Made by a program: the position numbers and the translations under genes. Below the pieces are notes generated by a model. That model saw only the letters and a program-made list of their open reading frames with translations. It was not told the origin of the DNA and ran no database searches. Below are positions 52,919-61,170 of a DNA stretch of 64,000 nt, one piece after another. How positions within the stretch are numbered: position 1 is the first letter of the stretch; each line of letters starts with the position of its first letter. Origin of the DNA: Streptomyces sp. H27-H1 (GTDB lineage Bacteria > Actinomycetota > Actinomycetes > Streptomycetales > Streptomycetaceae); NCBI RefSeq assembly GCF_026627445.1, contig NZ_JAPNLJ010000006.1, positions 62,001 to 126,000 on the forward strand, written 5' to 3'.

Positions 52919-54024
52919 TGCAGTCGACTACCAGCGCATTCCGGCAGGCGCTCACCTCGTCCCACCGCATGGCCGTGCAGGTGGACGCTTATTACGACGG
53001 CGAGTTGACGTATGAGAATCTGCCCATCGTCGACGGAGCCGTCACCCTGGACCGTGGCTCGAAGGTCCGTCGATCCCTCGCACTCACGATCGGAGACCTG
53101 TCCCTCCTTCCGTGGGACTCGGCGGACCCCTTGGCCGTCTACGGACAAGAGCTCGTGGTCAAGCGCGGAATCCCGCTGGCCGGCGGAACGGAATGGGTCC
53201 CACTGGGGACGTTCCGAATCGACGAGCCATCGGCAGATGTTCGGATGGGGCCGCTGACGCTAACTGGGAAAAGCGCCGAGGTTGCTATCCAGGACGCCAA
53301 ATTCGTGGTGCCGACGTCGTCCCGGGGACATGGCACCTGCATGGACGTGATTACGTACCTTATCCGCGAGGTAGACCCGGATGCCGTTATCGTCAACAAC
53401 ACGGTGGGCGCCAGAAATCCGGGCTGCCCCATCGCGGACTGGACCGCGAACGCTGACCGATGGGACGCCGTAACGCAAGTTGCGCGGGCAATGCATGCCG
53501 AGATCTATTGCGATGCGTCGAATCGATATGTTGTTTCCGACGTTCCCAATCCCCTGACATCTCCCGTCGCTTGGGACATCGCAGACGGAGAGGGAGGAAC
53601 GCTGATATCCGCCGCACGAACGCTGTCCCGTTCAGCCGTTTACAACGCCGTTGTGGTGATCGGTGAGAACACATCATCGGGCAACGCGCCGGTAAGCGCC
53701 ATAGCTTACGACGACGATCCGACGAGCCCCACCAGATGGGGTGGGCCCTACGGGAAAGTGCCGTTGAGCTACCCTTCGGCGCTTCTGACGTCGTCAGCCG
53801 ATTGTCAGGCCGTAGCGGATTCAATGCTTTTCGATGCCACGGCGGCGAACGTCCAGGTCGCAATCAACGCCATCCCTAACCCGGCGCTCGAAGCCGCGGA
53901 CTGTGTCAGAGCCAGATATGCCGGGCGCCTAAATCTCTTCATCATCCAGGCACTGACTATCCCGCTGACTGCCCACGGGGCTGCCTCGATCACCCTGCGG
54001 GGCGGAAAGGAGGACCCGTCATGA
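52918..54024 (+). CDS. Minor tail protein (DUF5047-like)
   Basis: 368 residues from ATG at 52918, overlapping the previous stop. SSHRMAVQVDAYYDGELTYE, VDGAVTLDRGSKVRRSLALT and LPWDSADPLAVYGQELVVKR are the conserved opening of a family common in Streptomyces phage tails. Probably part of the baseplate hub. Confidence 0.8.
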   Translation: MQSTTSAFRQALTSSHRMAVQVDAYYDGELTYENLPIVDGAVTLDRGSKVRRSLALTIGDLSLLPWDSADPLAVYGQELVVKRGIPLAGGTEWVPLGTFRIDEPSADVRMGPLTLTGKSAEVAIQDAKFVVPTSSRGHGTCMDVITYLIREVDPDAVIVNNTVGARNPGCPIADWTANADRWDAVTQVARAMHAEIYCDASNRYVVSDVPNPLTSPVAWDIADGEGGTLISAARTLSRSAVYNAVVVIGENTSSGNAPVSAIAYDDDPTSPTRWGGPYGKVPLSYPSALLTSSADCQAVADSMLFDATAANVQVAINAIPNPALEAADCVRARYAGRLNLFIIQALTIPLTAHGAASITLRGGKEDPS

Positions 54025-54665
54025 CACGCCTAGCGACGGCAGTTCAGAGGGCCGCAGAGGCGGCCGTCAGCCAGGGCGCCGCCGGCTGGATGCTCGCCAC
54101 GGTGACAGCCGTAGGGGCTGCCGGGACCGTGGACGTCGCCACGGCCACTGGCCCCGCACTGGCCGTGCGCTACCTCCGGCGCTGTCGGCCTGCCGTGGGA
54201 GACACGGTCATGGTGGCTACGTCGCCTGCGGGAAACTGGCTGATCATCGACGCGCTTGCCGCCGGGCCCGGCTTCGTCCATCTCGCTCGCAGCGCTGATT
54301 GGAGCCTCCCCGCCTCGACCTACACAGGAATTCCGTGGGACGTACAGGTTGACGGAGCGGACACCATGAAGCCCGCTGTTGGCACCCCCACGCGGATCCC
54401 GCTGACGGCGGGCTCTTGGCTGGTCCACCTTCAACAGGCTTGGCCGTCGGGCTCCACACAAGCACGTGTACGAGTCCGCCGGGCTGACGGTGTCGAGTTT
54501 CAGGCCTCGTATATGCCGACATCCGCCGGCGGGCAGGGCGACTCCGGCACAGTCCCCATCTTCATTCCCTCCCCGACGTACATCGAAGTTCAGCTCTACT
54601 CAACTGATTCCATCACTGTCCCCGCCGAGTACTCGACAGTCCTCGTCGAGCGCGTACGTGGGTAG
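54021..54665 (+). CDS. Minor tail protein (214 aa)
   Basis: ATG at 54021 overlaps the previous stop. An N-terminal helix (LATAVQRAAEAAVSQGAAGW) is followed by an OB-like beta region (GTVDVATATGPALAVRYLRR; VGDTVMVATSPAGNWLIIDA) as in tail needle or hub proteins, then a beta-sandwich C-terminus. Inferred from position and pattern. Confidence 0.75.
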   Translation: MTRLATAVQRAAEAAVSQGAAGWMLATVTAVGAAGTVDVATATGPALAVRYLRRCRPAVGDTVMVATSPAGNWLIIDALAAGPGFVHLARSADWSLPASTYTGIPWDVQVDGADTMKPAVGTPTRIPLTAGSWLVHLQQAWPSGSTQARVRVRRADGVEFQASYMPTSAGGQGDSGTVPIFIPSPTYIEVQLYSTDSITVPAEYSTVLVERVRG

Positions 54666-54682
54666 ACGAGAGGAGACTTGCA

Positions 54683-55264
54683 GTGCCCGGAATTGACGAC
54701 CTTGGCCAAGGAATTCCCTACCCGCTCCTGAGTGACCCGCCCAACATCGAGTCCGCGCTCAGCTCCATGGTTGACAGCGCTGTTCCGCGGATGAACATGC
54801 GTTTCGCCAACGCCAACGCACGTGCTGCAACGATTCCTAGTCCCGTTGCCGGTATGGAGTGCTACCTCATCGCAGAGAAACGCAAGGAGTTGTACGACGG
54901 GGCGGCGTGGGTCACGATCACGCCCTCGGGTTGGGTGCCCATTACCTTCGCATCGGGATATCAGGCACGGGCAGGAAGTCCGTCGTACCGGATCCTGAAT
55001 TCCTGCGTGGAACTGCGAGGCTCTGTTCAGCGCGTCGGCTTCACCCCGTTCATCAAGGGGACGGGCTTTTCCATCGCCACGCTTCCCACTATTTGCCGCC
55101 CTCCGCATTACCGCACCTACGCCGTTGCCACGGAATGGGCAACGGACATGTACGCGCGGCTGGAGGTAACGCCGGACGGGGAGGTTGAGATTGGCATACC
55201 CACGATTACCGGGACGGCGGCCCGCTGGCTCTGCCTTGACGGAGTGCGCTACTCCCTGATTTAG
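54683..55264 (+). CDS. Tail tip / fibre protein (193 aa)
   Basis: GTG at 54683 after GAGGAG. The N-terminal GIDDLGQGIPYPLLSDPPNI with paired helices and ECYLIAEKRKELYDGAAWVT are found in Streptomyces phage tail-fibre proteins; the C-terminus is beta-rich. It ends just before a strong terminator, closing the tail operon. Confidence 0.75.
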   Translation: MPGIDDLGQGIPYPLLSDPPNIESALSSMVDSAVPRMNMRFANANARAATIPSPVAGMECYLIAEKRKELYDGAAWVTITPSGWVPITFASGYQARAGSPSYRILNSCVELRGSVQRVGFTPFIKGTGFSIATLPTICRPPHYRTYAVATEWATDMYARLEVTPDGEVEIGIPTITGTAARWLCLDGVRYSLI

Positions 55265-55285
55265 CACACGCACCCCAGGATTTTC

Positions 55286-55310
55286 GGCCCCGCATCGACG
55301 GGGCCTTTTT
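55286..55310 (+). terminator. Rho-independent terminator at the end of the tail operon
   Basis: GGCCCCG/CGGGGCC stem, loop CATCGA, followed by TTTTT (55306-55310). It separates the tail genes from the lysis block. Confidence 0.9.
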
Positions 55311-55332
55311 CATGCCTAGAAATGGAGCACCC

Positions 55333-56226
55333 ATGGGTGAGATATGGATCCCCGAAGCTGCGCGACTCGGTGACGGCAGCATCGGCGGAGCAATGGACAC
55401 TCCGTCCGCGCCGGCCCGCGCCGTCTGGCACACCACGGAAAGCCGAGCGGGGGACGCCTCGTTCAAGTCGGTCGGCAAGTACCTGATCGACGAGGCGTCG
55501 GAGCCGCACATCCTCTACGACCCAACGACTGATCGCCTGGCGCAGTACGGCCCGCTGAACCAGTCCGCCCGGGCGCTGAAGAACGACGGATCGCTGAGGA
55601 CGAACCGGACCGGCGCCGCGTGCATCCAGATTGAGGTTCTCGCCCGCGCCGGGAAGCCCTTCACGGAGTACTGGAGGCCGGGCCCGAACTTCAAGGCCCT
55701 CATGCGTGCTATCCGCTCGTGGGGCGTCCCTGACGTCTGGCCGGCGGGGGAGCTGGCGAAGAGCTACAGCGACCAGTCGAACCGGTCCGCGGCCACGTGG
55801 ACGAGCAAGGGCGGCCACTACGGCCACTCGAACGCGCCTGGCAACGACCATTGGGACCCCGGCAACATCAACCGCGTGGCACTCCTGGCGGCTGGCGGAA
55901 GCGCGCCGAAGCCTCCCGCACCACAGCCGTCTAAGCCCTCTGTGAGCCTCGCTCATGTCCTGGCGGCGTCCCGGCGTGACCCGGGTCTCCCGCAGGGTGG
56001 GACGACGTACGCCACAGAGGTGCGGCTTGTGGAGGGGGCGCTCCGTGCGGAGGGTCTGCTCTCTGCGAAGTACGCCACGGACGGCAGCTTTGGCAGTCTC
56101 ACGCGAACGGCTTACGCGGGATGGCAGCGCCGGCTCGGTTACTCCGGGTCGGACGCGGACGGCTACCCCGGCAAGACCTCCCTGACGAAGCTGGGGTCCA
56201 AGTACGGCTTCACGGTGGCCGGCTGA
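55333..56226 (+). CDS. Endolysin: N-acetylmuramoyl-L-alanine amidase with peptidoglycan-binding domain
   Basis: 297 residues from ATG at 55333. An amidase-2/PGRP-like domain with zinc-type His in RAVWHTTES (His33), CIQIEVLARAGKPF, YGHSNAPGNDHWDPGNIN. A Pro-rich linker (APKPPAPQPSKPS) leads to a C-terminal PG_binding_1-like domain (EVRLVEGALRAEGLL, LTRTAYAGWQRRLGYSGSDA). No signal peptide, so it needs a holin. Confidence 0.9.
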   Translation: MGEIWIPEAARLGDGSIGGAMDTPSAPARAVWHTTESRAGDASFKSVGKYLIDEASEPHILYDPTTDRLAQYGPLNQSARALKNDGSLRTNRTGAACIQIEVLARAGKPFTEYWRPGPNFKALMRAIRSWGVPDVWPAGELAKSYSDQSNRSAATWTSKGGHYGHSNAPGNDHWDPGNINRVALLAAGGSAPKPPAPQPSKPSVSLAHVLAASRRDPGLPQGGTTYATEVRLVEGALRAEGLLSAKYATDGSFGSLTRTAYAGWQRRLGYSGSDADGYPGKTSLTKLGSKYGFTVAG

Positions 56227-56227
56227 C

Positions 56228-56557
56228 ATGGGCCCTGAAGTGCTGATTGCTCTGATCTCGGCTGCGGCGCTCATTGTCGCAGCCGGGCTCGGCGCTGCGC
56301 CCGCTCTTCTGCGGCGTACCCGCGTCGCCGTAGCAGAGGACGGCGCCACTACTCGCGAGCACCTGGACTCCATGAAGGAGCTCCTGAACCGACGCATCGA
56401 CGATGTCCGCACTGACGTGCGTGGAGACATCTGTGACGTCCGCACCGACGTATCCCGCGTCCGCGAAGACGTCGCGCGCGTCCGCGAATGGCAGGCAGGC
56501 CATGACGCGGAGCACGTCCTACTGACCGGCCATCGGCCACCACGAGGGGAGGACTAA
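56228..56557 (+). CDS. Membrane-anchored coiled-coil protein, holin-like (DUF2746 type)
   Basis: 109 residues from ATG at 56228, 1 bp after the endolysin stop. One hydrophobic helix (VLIALISAAALIVAAGLGAA) is followed by a charged coiled coil with repeats (IDDVRTDVRGDICDVRTDV, RVREDVARVREWQ). A single helix next to the lysin suggests a holin or spanin-like helper. Confidence 0.7.
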   Translation: MGPEVLIALISAAALIVAAGLGAAPALLRRTRVAVAEDGATTREHLDSMKELLNRRIDDVRTDVRGDICDVRTDVSRVREDVARVREWQAGHDAEHVLLTGHRPPRGED

Positions 56558-58434
56558 TGCCATTCCCGCCAGGCGTAGCGACGGTCACACTGACCGGCCG
56601 CTACTGCCACCCTGACGGTACGCCGATCAACGGCACCGTCACGTTCGCGGCCCCATCGCTACTGACGATCTCGGGGGCCGACACGATCGCCACCGGATCC
56701 GTCATGGTGACGCTCGTCGACGGACAGTTCAGCGTTGTATTGATCGCTACGGACAACCCGAGTGCGCAGCCAACAGACTGGCTCTACAACGTCACTGAGC
56801 GGCTCCAGGACGTCAGCAGCCGCTCGTACGCCATCGCGCTCCCGCAGGCGACGCCGCTGGTCAACCTCGCTGACATCGCGCCGGCCAACCCGGCAAGTGG
56901 CAACTACGTTCCCGTGATCGGCCCTCCGGGGACGCCGGGAAAGACGATCCTGTCCGGCACGGGCGCGCCAGGTGTAGGCGTCGGCATTGCTGGCGACTTC
57001 TACATAGATACCGCCACGTGGAACATTTACGGACCCAAGTCCGGGACCTGGCCCGCGGGCGTCCCGCTGGCGGGCAGTGGACTCGTTAGTGCCGTAAACG
57101 GCATGACGGGCAGCGTCTCCCTGAACGCGGGCCACGTCGGAGCGGATCCCGCAGGAACATCAGCCACGGCGATTGCGTCTGAGGTTGTCAGGGCCGACGC
57201 GGCTTACGCTGCGGCATCCGTCACAGGACGCGTCACAACCGCTGAGGCAACGATCGCGGCTCAGCAGCGACGGACTATCCGGCGCGGAGGAATCGACCCC
57301 TCTCTCATCGACGCCGTCTACTCCGGCACCGCTCCGACGATCACCACAACGCAGACGACGACGAGCAGCATCACGACTCCTGTGAAGTACGCCCCGCCGC
57401 TGGTGACACTGGCCGGCTCCGACGTCCGCGGAGACTTTCTCTTTCTCGGAGCAACCGACTTCGCGATCGGAGCCGGGGCTCCTGACTCGTCATACGCGTT
57501 GCCGACGTCAAAAATCCCCCACACGTACGCGAGCGGTCAGAGTTCGTGGGCCTTCGAGTTCGTCACGGATGCTCCTGAGCTGGAGTTGCGCTTCAAGTAC
57601 ATCTCAGCCGCCAGCATGTACCGCCTCAGCATCGACGGCCGTCCGATGACCCTGGCGCCACAAAGCGTGGGCGGGACGACGGCCGGCAGTGGGCACATGC
57701 TGAAGATTGCGTTCGGATCCTCCGTGTACCGCCGGATCCGCGTCGACATGTACAGCGTCCCCTTCGGGGGCATCTACATAGGCACTGACTACCGCCTCTA
57801 CCGCCCGGTGACGTCCCGCGGTCGCCTGATGGTGCTGGGTGACAGCATCACCGACGGCAGCGCGCAGAACGCCGGTGGAGGCACGGGAACATGGCTCTAC
57901 AAGGCCGCGCGCATGCTTGGTGTGACGGACGTCTGGGACCAGGCGCGCGGAGGCACGGGGTACATCACGGCGGGTTCCTACGCAGTCTTCGGTGACCGAC
58001 TGGCGGCCGACGTCACGGCCTACGCACCCGACGTACTGATCATCAAGGGCGGCTACAACGACAACGGTGGAAATCAGACGACCGTCGGCACGGCCGCAGC
58101 CGCTCTGTACTCCGCGGCAAAGACGGCTCTCCCGTCGACACAGATCATCGTGGTCGGGCCTCTCGCCCCGACGGCTACGCCCAGCACGGGAATCGTCAAC
58201 ACGGACAACACCCTTGCCGCCCAGGCGCTGGCTGCGGGGCTGCCCTTCGTCTCACTGGTGACCGGCGAGACGAAGAACAGCACGGGCGCAGTCATCAGCA
58301 CGCAGAACCCATACATCACCACGGCCAATGTGACGTCCTACATCGGTGCGGACAGCGTCCACCCAACGGACGCGGGTCACGACGCACTCGGGCGCTGGAT
58401 GGTGCGCGCCCTGGCGCCAGTCCTGCCGCTCTGA
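56557..58434 (+). CDS. Tail protein with SGNH/GDSL hydrolase domain
   Basis: 625 residues from ATG at 56557. An N-terminal beta domain (VTLTGRYCHPDGTPINGTVT) as in phage fibres, a short collagen-like IGPPGTPGK, a helical stalk (ASEVVRADAAYAAASVTGRV), then the SGNH hydrolase with block I MVLGDSITDGSAQ, block III GGYNDNGG and the catalytic pair DSVHPTDAGHDALG. It could deacetylate or de-esterify a cell-surface polymer during adsorption. Confidence 0.88.
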   Translation: MPFPPGVATVTLTGRYCHPDGTPINGTVTFAAPSLLTISGADTIATGSVMVTLVDGQFSVVLIATDNPSAQPTDWLYNVTERLQDVSSRSYAIALPQATPLVNLADIAPANPASGNYVPVIGPPGTPGKTILSGTGAPGVGVGIAGDFYIDTATWNIYGPKSGTWPAGVPLAGSGLVSAVNGMTGSVSLNAGHVGADPAGTSATAIASEVVRADAAYAAASVTGRVTTAEATIAAQQRRTIRRGGIDPSLIDAVYSGTAPTITTTQTTTSSITTPVKYAPPLVTLAGSDVRGDFLFLGATDFAIGAGAPDSSYALPTSKIPHTYASGQSSWAFEFVTDAPELELRFKYISAASMYRLSIDGRPMTLAPQSVGGTTAGSGHMLKIAFGSSVYRRIRVDMYSVPFGGIYIGTDYRLYRPVTSRGRLMVLGDSITDGSAQNAGGGTGTWLYKAARMLGVTDVWDQARGGTGYITAGSYAVFGDRLAADVTAYAPDVLIIKGGYNDNGGNQTTVGTAAAALYSAAKTALPSTQIIVVGPLAPTATPSTGIVNTDNTLAAQALAAGLPFVSLVTGETKNSTGAVISTQNPYITTANVTSYIGADSVHPTDAGHDALGRWMVRALAPVLPL

Positions 58435-58505
58435 GGTTGCGTCTGACATTCGCGCTCTTCCACCCCACTACCCCGGTGACAGTGCGAGTAGGGGAGAGGG
58501 ACGCT

Positions 58506-59105
58506 ATGAACATCGGACTCATCGGCCGGGCAAGGTCAGGCAAGGACACCGTCGGCAGGATCCTGCTGGAGCACGGAGGCTATGAGCGCGTGGCCTTCGC
58601 GGACCCGCTGAAGGCTGCGGCGCTGAGGCTCAACCCGATCGTCGAAGACTTTGGGGACGACATGGACTCCGATTTCTACCGTCTGGCTGACGTTGTCCGG
58701 GACTACGGCTGGGAGCAGGCCAAGGAAAAGCCCGAAGTCCGCCGCATCCTCCAGGAACTGGGCGCCTCCATCCGCGCCGTCGACCCGGAGGTATGGCTCC
58801 GCGCCGGCCTGGCCCGCGTCGACGAGGTCAACCGCACGACGGGCCGCCCGGCAGTGATCACTGACGTCCGCTACCCCAACGAGGCGGCTTCACTGGCCCG
58901 CTCCGGGTTCAAGCTGATCTACATCGACCGCCCCGGGGTCCCGCACTTGAACCACGAGTCCGAAGGCGCAATCGACCCAGTGTGCGCCCACTACGTCATC
59001 GAGAACGACGGCCCTCTCGACGACCTGAAGGCGCGTGTCCACGAGGTGTGGGGCGAGATCCACACCGCCGAATCGCGCCGCCAGTACGCCCGATCCCTCT
59101 CCTGA
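58506..59105 (+). CDS. Deoxynucleoside monophosphate kinase-like protein
   Basis: 199 residues from ATG at 58506. P-loop GLIGRARSGKDTVGRIL at the N-terminus, AFADPLKAAAL, LQELGASIRAVDPEVWLRAG and VITDVRYPNEAASL, all matching the T4 gp1-like dNMP kinase family. It would supply dNTP precursors. It lies between tail and lysis genes, away from other nucleotide genes. Confidence 0.88.
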   Translation: MNIGLIGRARSGKDTVGRILLEHGGYERVAFADPLKAAALRLNPIVEDFGDDMDSDFYRLADVVRDYGWEQAKEKPEVRRILQELGASIRAVDPEVWLRAGLARVDEVNRTTGRPAVITDVRYPNEAASLARSGFKLIYIDRPGVPHLNHESEGAIDPVCAHYVIENDGPLDDLKARVHEVWGEIHTAESRRQYARSLS

Positions 59106-59114
59106 AAGGACTTC

Positions 59115-59363
59115 ATGTCCAAGATCACTGAACGCATCAACGACGCCACCACCCGCGCCTACGTCGCGCTCCAGATCTTCGCCGCACAGGAGCCCGTCCG
59201 CGTCCGCGCTGGAGTCGCGTCAGTCGTCCTCGCGGCTGGAGCCTGGCTGGGCCTGGACGTGAGCGGCTACCTGGAGCCGACGGCCGTAGTAGGAGCCGTA
59301 GTCCTGCCGATCCTCGTCGGGGAATCCACGCGGAGGAAGGTCAGCCCGACGCACGACCAGTAG
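59115..59363 (+). CDS. Small membrane protein, probable holin
   Basis: 82 residues from ATG at 59115 after GAAAGGA. A hydrophilic N-terminus (ITERINDATTRAYVALQIFA), two hydrophobic helices (VRAGVASVVLAAGAWLGL; PTAVVGAVVLPILVGE) and a short charged tail, the class II holin layout. A strong terminator follows. Confidence 0.7.
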   Translation: MSKITERINDATTRAYVALQIFAAQEPVRVRAGVASVVLAAGAWLGLDVSGYLEPTAVVGAVVLPILVGESTRRKVSPTHDQ

Positions 59364-59368
59364 TGCCC

Positions 59369-59400
59369 AGCCCCCTGGCTCTTCGGAGTCAGGGGGCTTT
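59369..59400 (+). terminator. Rho-independent terminator with TTCG tetraloop
   Basis: 13-bp stem (59369-59381 with 59386-59398; one G-T pair) closed by the stable TTCG loop, followed by TTT. Ends the lysis transcript. Confidence 0.9.
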
Positions 59401-59421
59401 CTGCGTAGGAGGAGATGCGCA

Positions 59422-60216
59422 GTGGATGAGATCACAGAGAAGAAGTGCACGAAATGCGGGGCGGCGAAGGCGCTGGACGCGTTCTACGCGAAGGCCGGGG
59501 GCAAGGGAGGCCGCGCGGCTAGCTGCAAGGTGTGCAACCGGGAGGTCGCCCGGGGGAACAGCCGTCGACGGCGCGAGGAGAACCCCGAACGAAGCCGGGA
59601 GAGCGCCCGTCAGTGGCGTGAAGCGAACCCGGAGCGAGACAGGGAGAACAAACGTCGGTGGCGCGAGGAGAACCCGGAGCGACACAGGGAGCACAAACGT
59701 CGGTGGCGCGAGGAGAACCCCGAACGTGCGCGTGAGGGTACCCGTCAGTGGCGTGAAGCGAACCCGGAGCGAAGCCGGGAGAGCGCCCGCGAGAGTACCC
59801 GTCGATGGCGTGAAGCGAACTCCGAGCGAAGCCAGGAGATCGTCCGTCAGTGGCGCGAGGAGAACCCCGAACGCCTCCGCGAGTACAGCCGTCGACGCCG
59901 TGCGCTCGAAGCCTCCGCAGCCATCGAGCCCTTCACCGCCCGGGACCTCCGCGCCGACTGGGAAGCCCTGGACCTCTACGACTGCTTCTACTGCGGAGGC
60001 CCGCCGCAACCGCTTCATGTCGACCACTTCTACCCGCTGAAGCCGGCCGACGCGGACGAGGCTCCCGGCCCCCACGCGCTCTTCAATCTCGTCCCGTCGT
60101 GCGAGACCTGCAACCTGTCGAAGAACAACCGCGACCCCTGGCAGTTCCTCCGTGACGCCATGGAGGAACGCGGCGTAGACCTGGACGCCTGCATGAAGTT
60201 CATCAGCGGCCGGTGA
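59422..60216 (+). CDS. HNH endonuclease with zinc finger and WREENPER repeats
   Basis: 264 residues from GTG at 59422. An N-terminal zinc finger (CTKCGAAKALDAFY...CKVCN) is followed by about eight repeats of a 14-residue unit, RRWREENPERxREx, forming a highly charged helical linker (residues about 50-155). The C-terminal HNH domain has CFYCGG, LHVDHFYPLKPAD and NLVPSCETCNLSKNNRDP. Such proteins act as homing or packaging-associated nucleases. Its role here is not known. Confidence 0.88.
   Translation: MDEITEKKCTKCGAAKALDAFYAKAGGKGGRAASCKVCNREVARGNSRRRREENPERSRESARQWREANPERDRENKRRWREENPERHREHKRRWREENPERAREGTRQWREANPERSRESARESTRRWREANSERSQEIVRQWREENPERLREYSRRRRALEASAAIEPFTARDLRADWEALDLYDCFYCGGPPQPLHVDHFYPLKPADADEAPGPHALFNLVPSCETCNLSKNNRDPWQFLRDAMEERGVDLDACMKFISGR
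59568..59900 (+). repeat. Tandem 42-bp repeats inside the HNH gene
   Basis: Repeats of a unit such as CGTCAGTGGCGTGAAGCGAA plus a variable half (GAACCCCGAACG type) encode the WREENPER/WREANPER units. Repeats differ by swaps between two half-unit variants, which suggests recombination between copies. Confidence 0.85.
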
Positions 60217-60232
60217 CAAAAAGTGCCACCTC

Positions 60233-60275
60233 AGAGCCCTCGTTCTCCCGCCACCGGGAGGGCGGGGGCTCTTTT
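60233..60275 (+). terminator. Rho-independent terminator after the HNH gene
   Basis: AGAGCCC/GGGCTCT outer stem with an inner CTCCCG/CGGGAG stem, then TTTT at 60272-60275. Confidence 0.85.
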
Positions 60276-60332
60276 GCGTTTCCGGGCAGGAGCGTCTGCG
60301 GCGCACACCCCTGACGCGCAACCCTGCCCTCT

Positions 60333-60440
60333 ATTGTGATGTGGAGCACAATCGCGGTTAGGCGCTCCGGCCAACGGGCAGGGCAAGGCACTATGCCACG
60401 ACCGAGAACCTTAAATCCTCCGTAAGGCACCTTACGGAGG
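60333..60440. promoter_or_regulatory. Control region with two inverted repeats before the SprT-like gene
   Basis: ATTGTG (60333-60338) and CACAAT (60347-60352) form one operator-like repeat with an 8-bp centre. A stronger one has exact 11-bp arms, CCTCCGTAAGG (60417-60427) and CCTTACGGAGG (60430-60440), with a 2-bp centre, ending 32 bp before the start codon. Both are good candidates for phage repressor or activator sites; the second could also form an mRNA hairpin. Confidence 0.65.
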
Positions 60441-60472
60441 GGGGCCTAGCCACAATCAACGGGCGTACCCTC

Positions 60473-61093
60473 ATGATCATGCCGACCTCACCCGGCGCCC
60501 TGGTAGACGCATTGACGACCACATGGACGCGCGTTCGTGCCAGCGTGCCAGAGCTACCAGATGCGCAGATCGCAGTAGTAACAACCGCGCCACCCGCTGA
60601 CCACGGACCGGAGCGATGGAACCTGAAAAACGACGTATTGCAGGGCCTGGCCGTGAGCGCAGAAGTCCTGACAGGGGGCCCGGAGGATGTAATTACGTCG
60701 CTCCTCCATGACGCGGCACACGTGCTGTGCTGGTCGCGTGGCGTGAAGGACACCGCAAGCCGTGGCTATTACCACAACGAGGCGTTCCGGGATGCCGCTG
60801 TAGAAGTGGGACTTGAGTGGCCGGCGGACCGAGAGCGCGACCGGGTGCGGGGATACCCCGACCCCCGAATGACCTCTGAGGCTCGCGAGCGGCACATCGG
60901 GGACATGGAGTCACTGAGCGACGCCATTCCAACTGCGCTGCCACATCTCGAACCCCCGCGTACAGGGACCAAACGCGCGGCTCGCCCGGCGTTCCAGTGC
61001 CAGTGTGACCCCCCGCGACGGGTCTGGGCGGCACAGTCAACGATGGATCTGGGCGGGATTACTTGCTCCGTGTGTGGAAAAGCCTTCACGTGA
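60473..61093 (+). CDS. SprT-like zinc metalloprotease domain protein
   Basis: 206 residues from ATG at 60473 (ATG 60479 possible). Zinc site SLLHDAAHVLCWSRG (His79 and His83, HxxxH, with the usual Glu replaced by Asp) and a third ligand in GYYHNEAFRDAAVEVGLEW. A C-terminal zinc ribbon CQCDPPRRVW...ITCSVCG. SprT/Spartan proteases cleave DNA-protein crosslinks; in phages the role is unknown. HDAAH instead of HExxH makes activity uncertain. Confidence 0.82.
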   Translation: MIMPTSPGALVDALTTTWTRVRASVPELPDAQIAVVTTAPPADHGPERWNLKNDVLQGLAVSAEVLTGGPEDVITSLLHDAAHVLCWSRGVKDTASRGYYHNEAFRDAAVEVGLEWPADRERDRVRGYPDPRMTSEARERHIGDMESLSDAIPTALPHLEPPRTGTKRAARPAFQCQCDPPRRVWAAQSTMDLGGITCSVCGKAFT

Positions 61094-61170
61094 CACTCAC
61101 AATGCGCCGTAGACAGAGCCCCCGTCACTCGCGCTAAGGTGACCCTAAGACCACCGTGAGGAGCTAGCGC

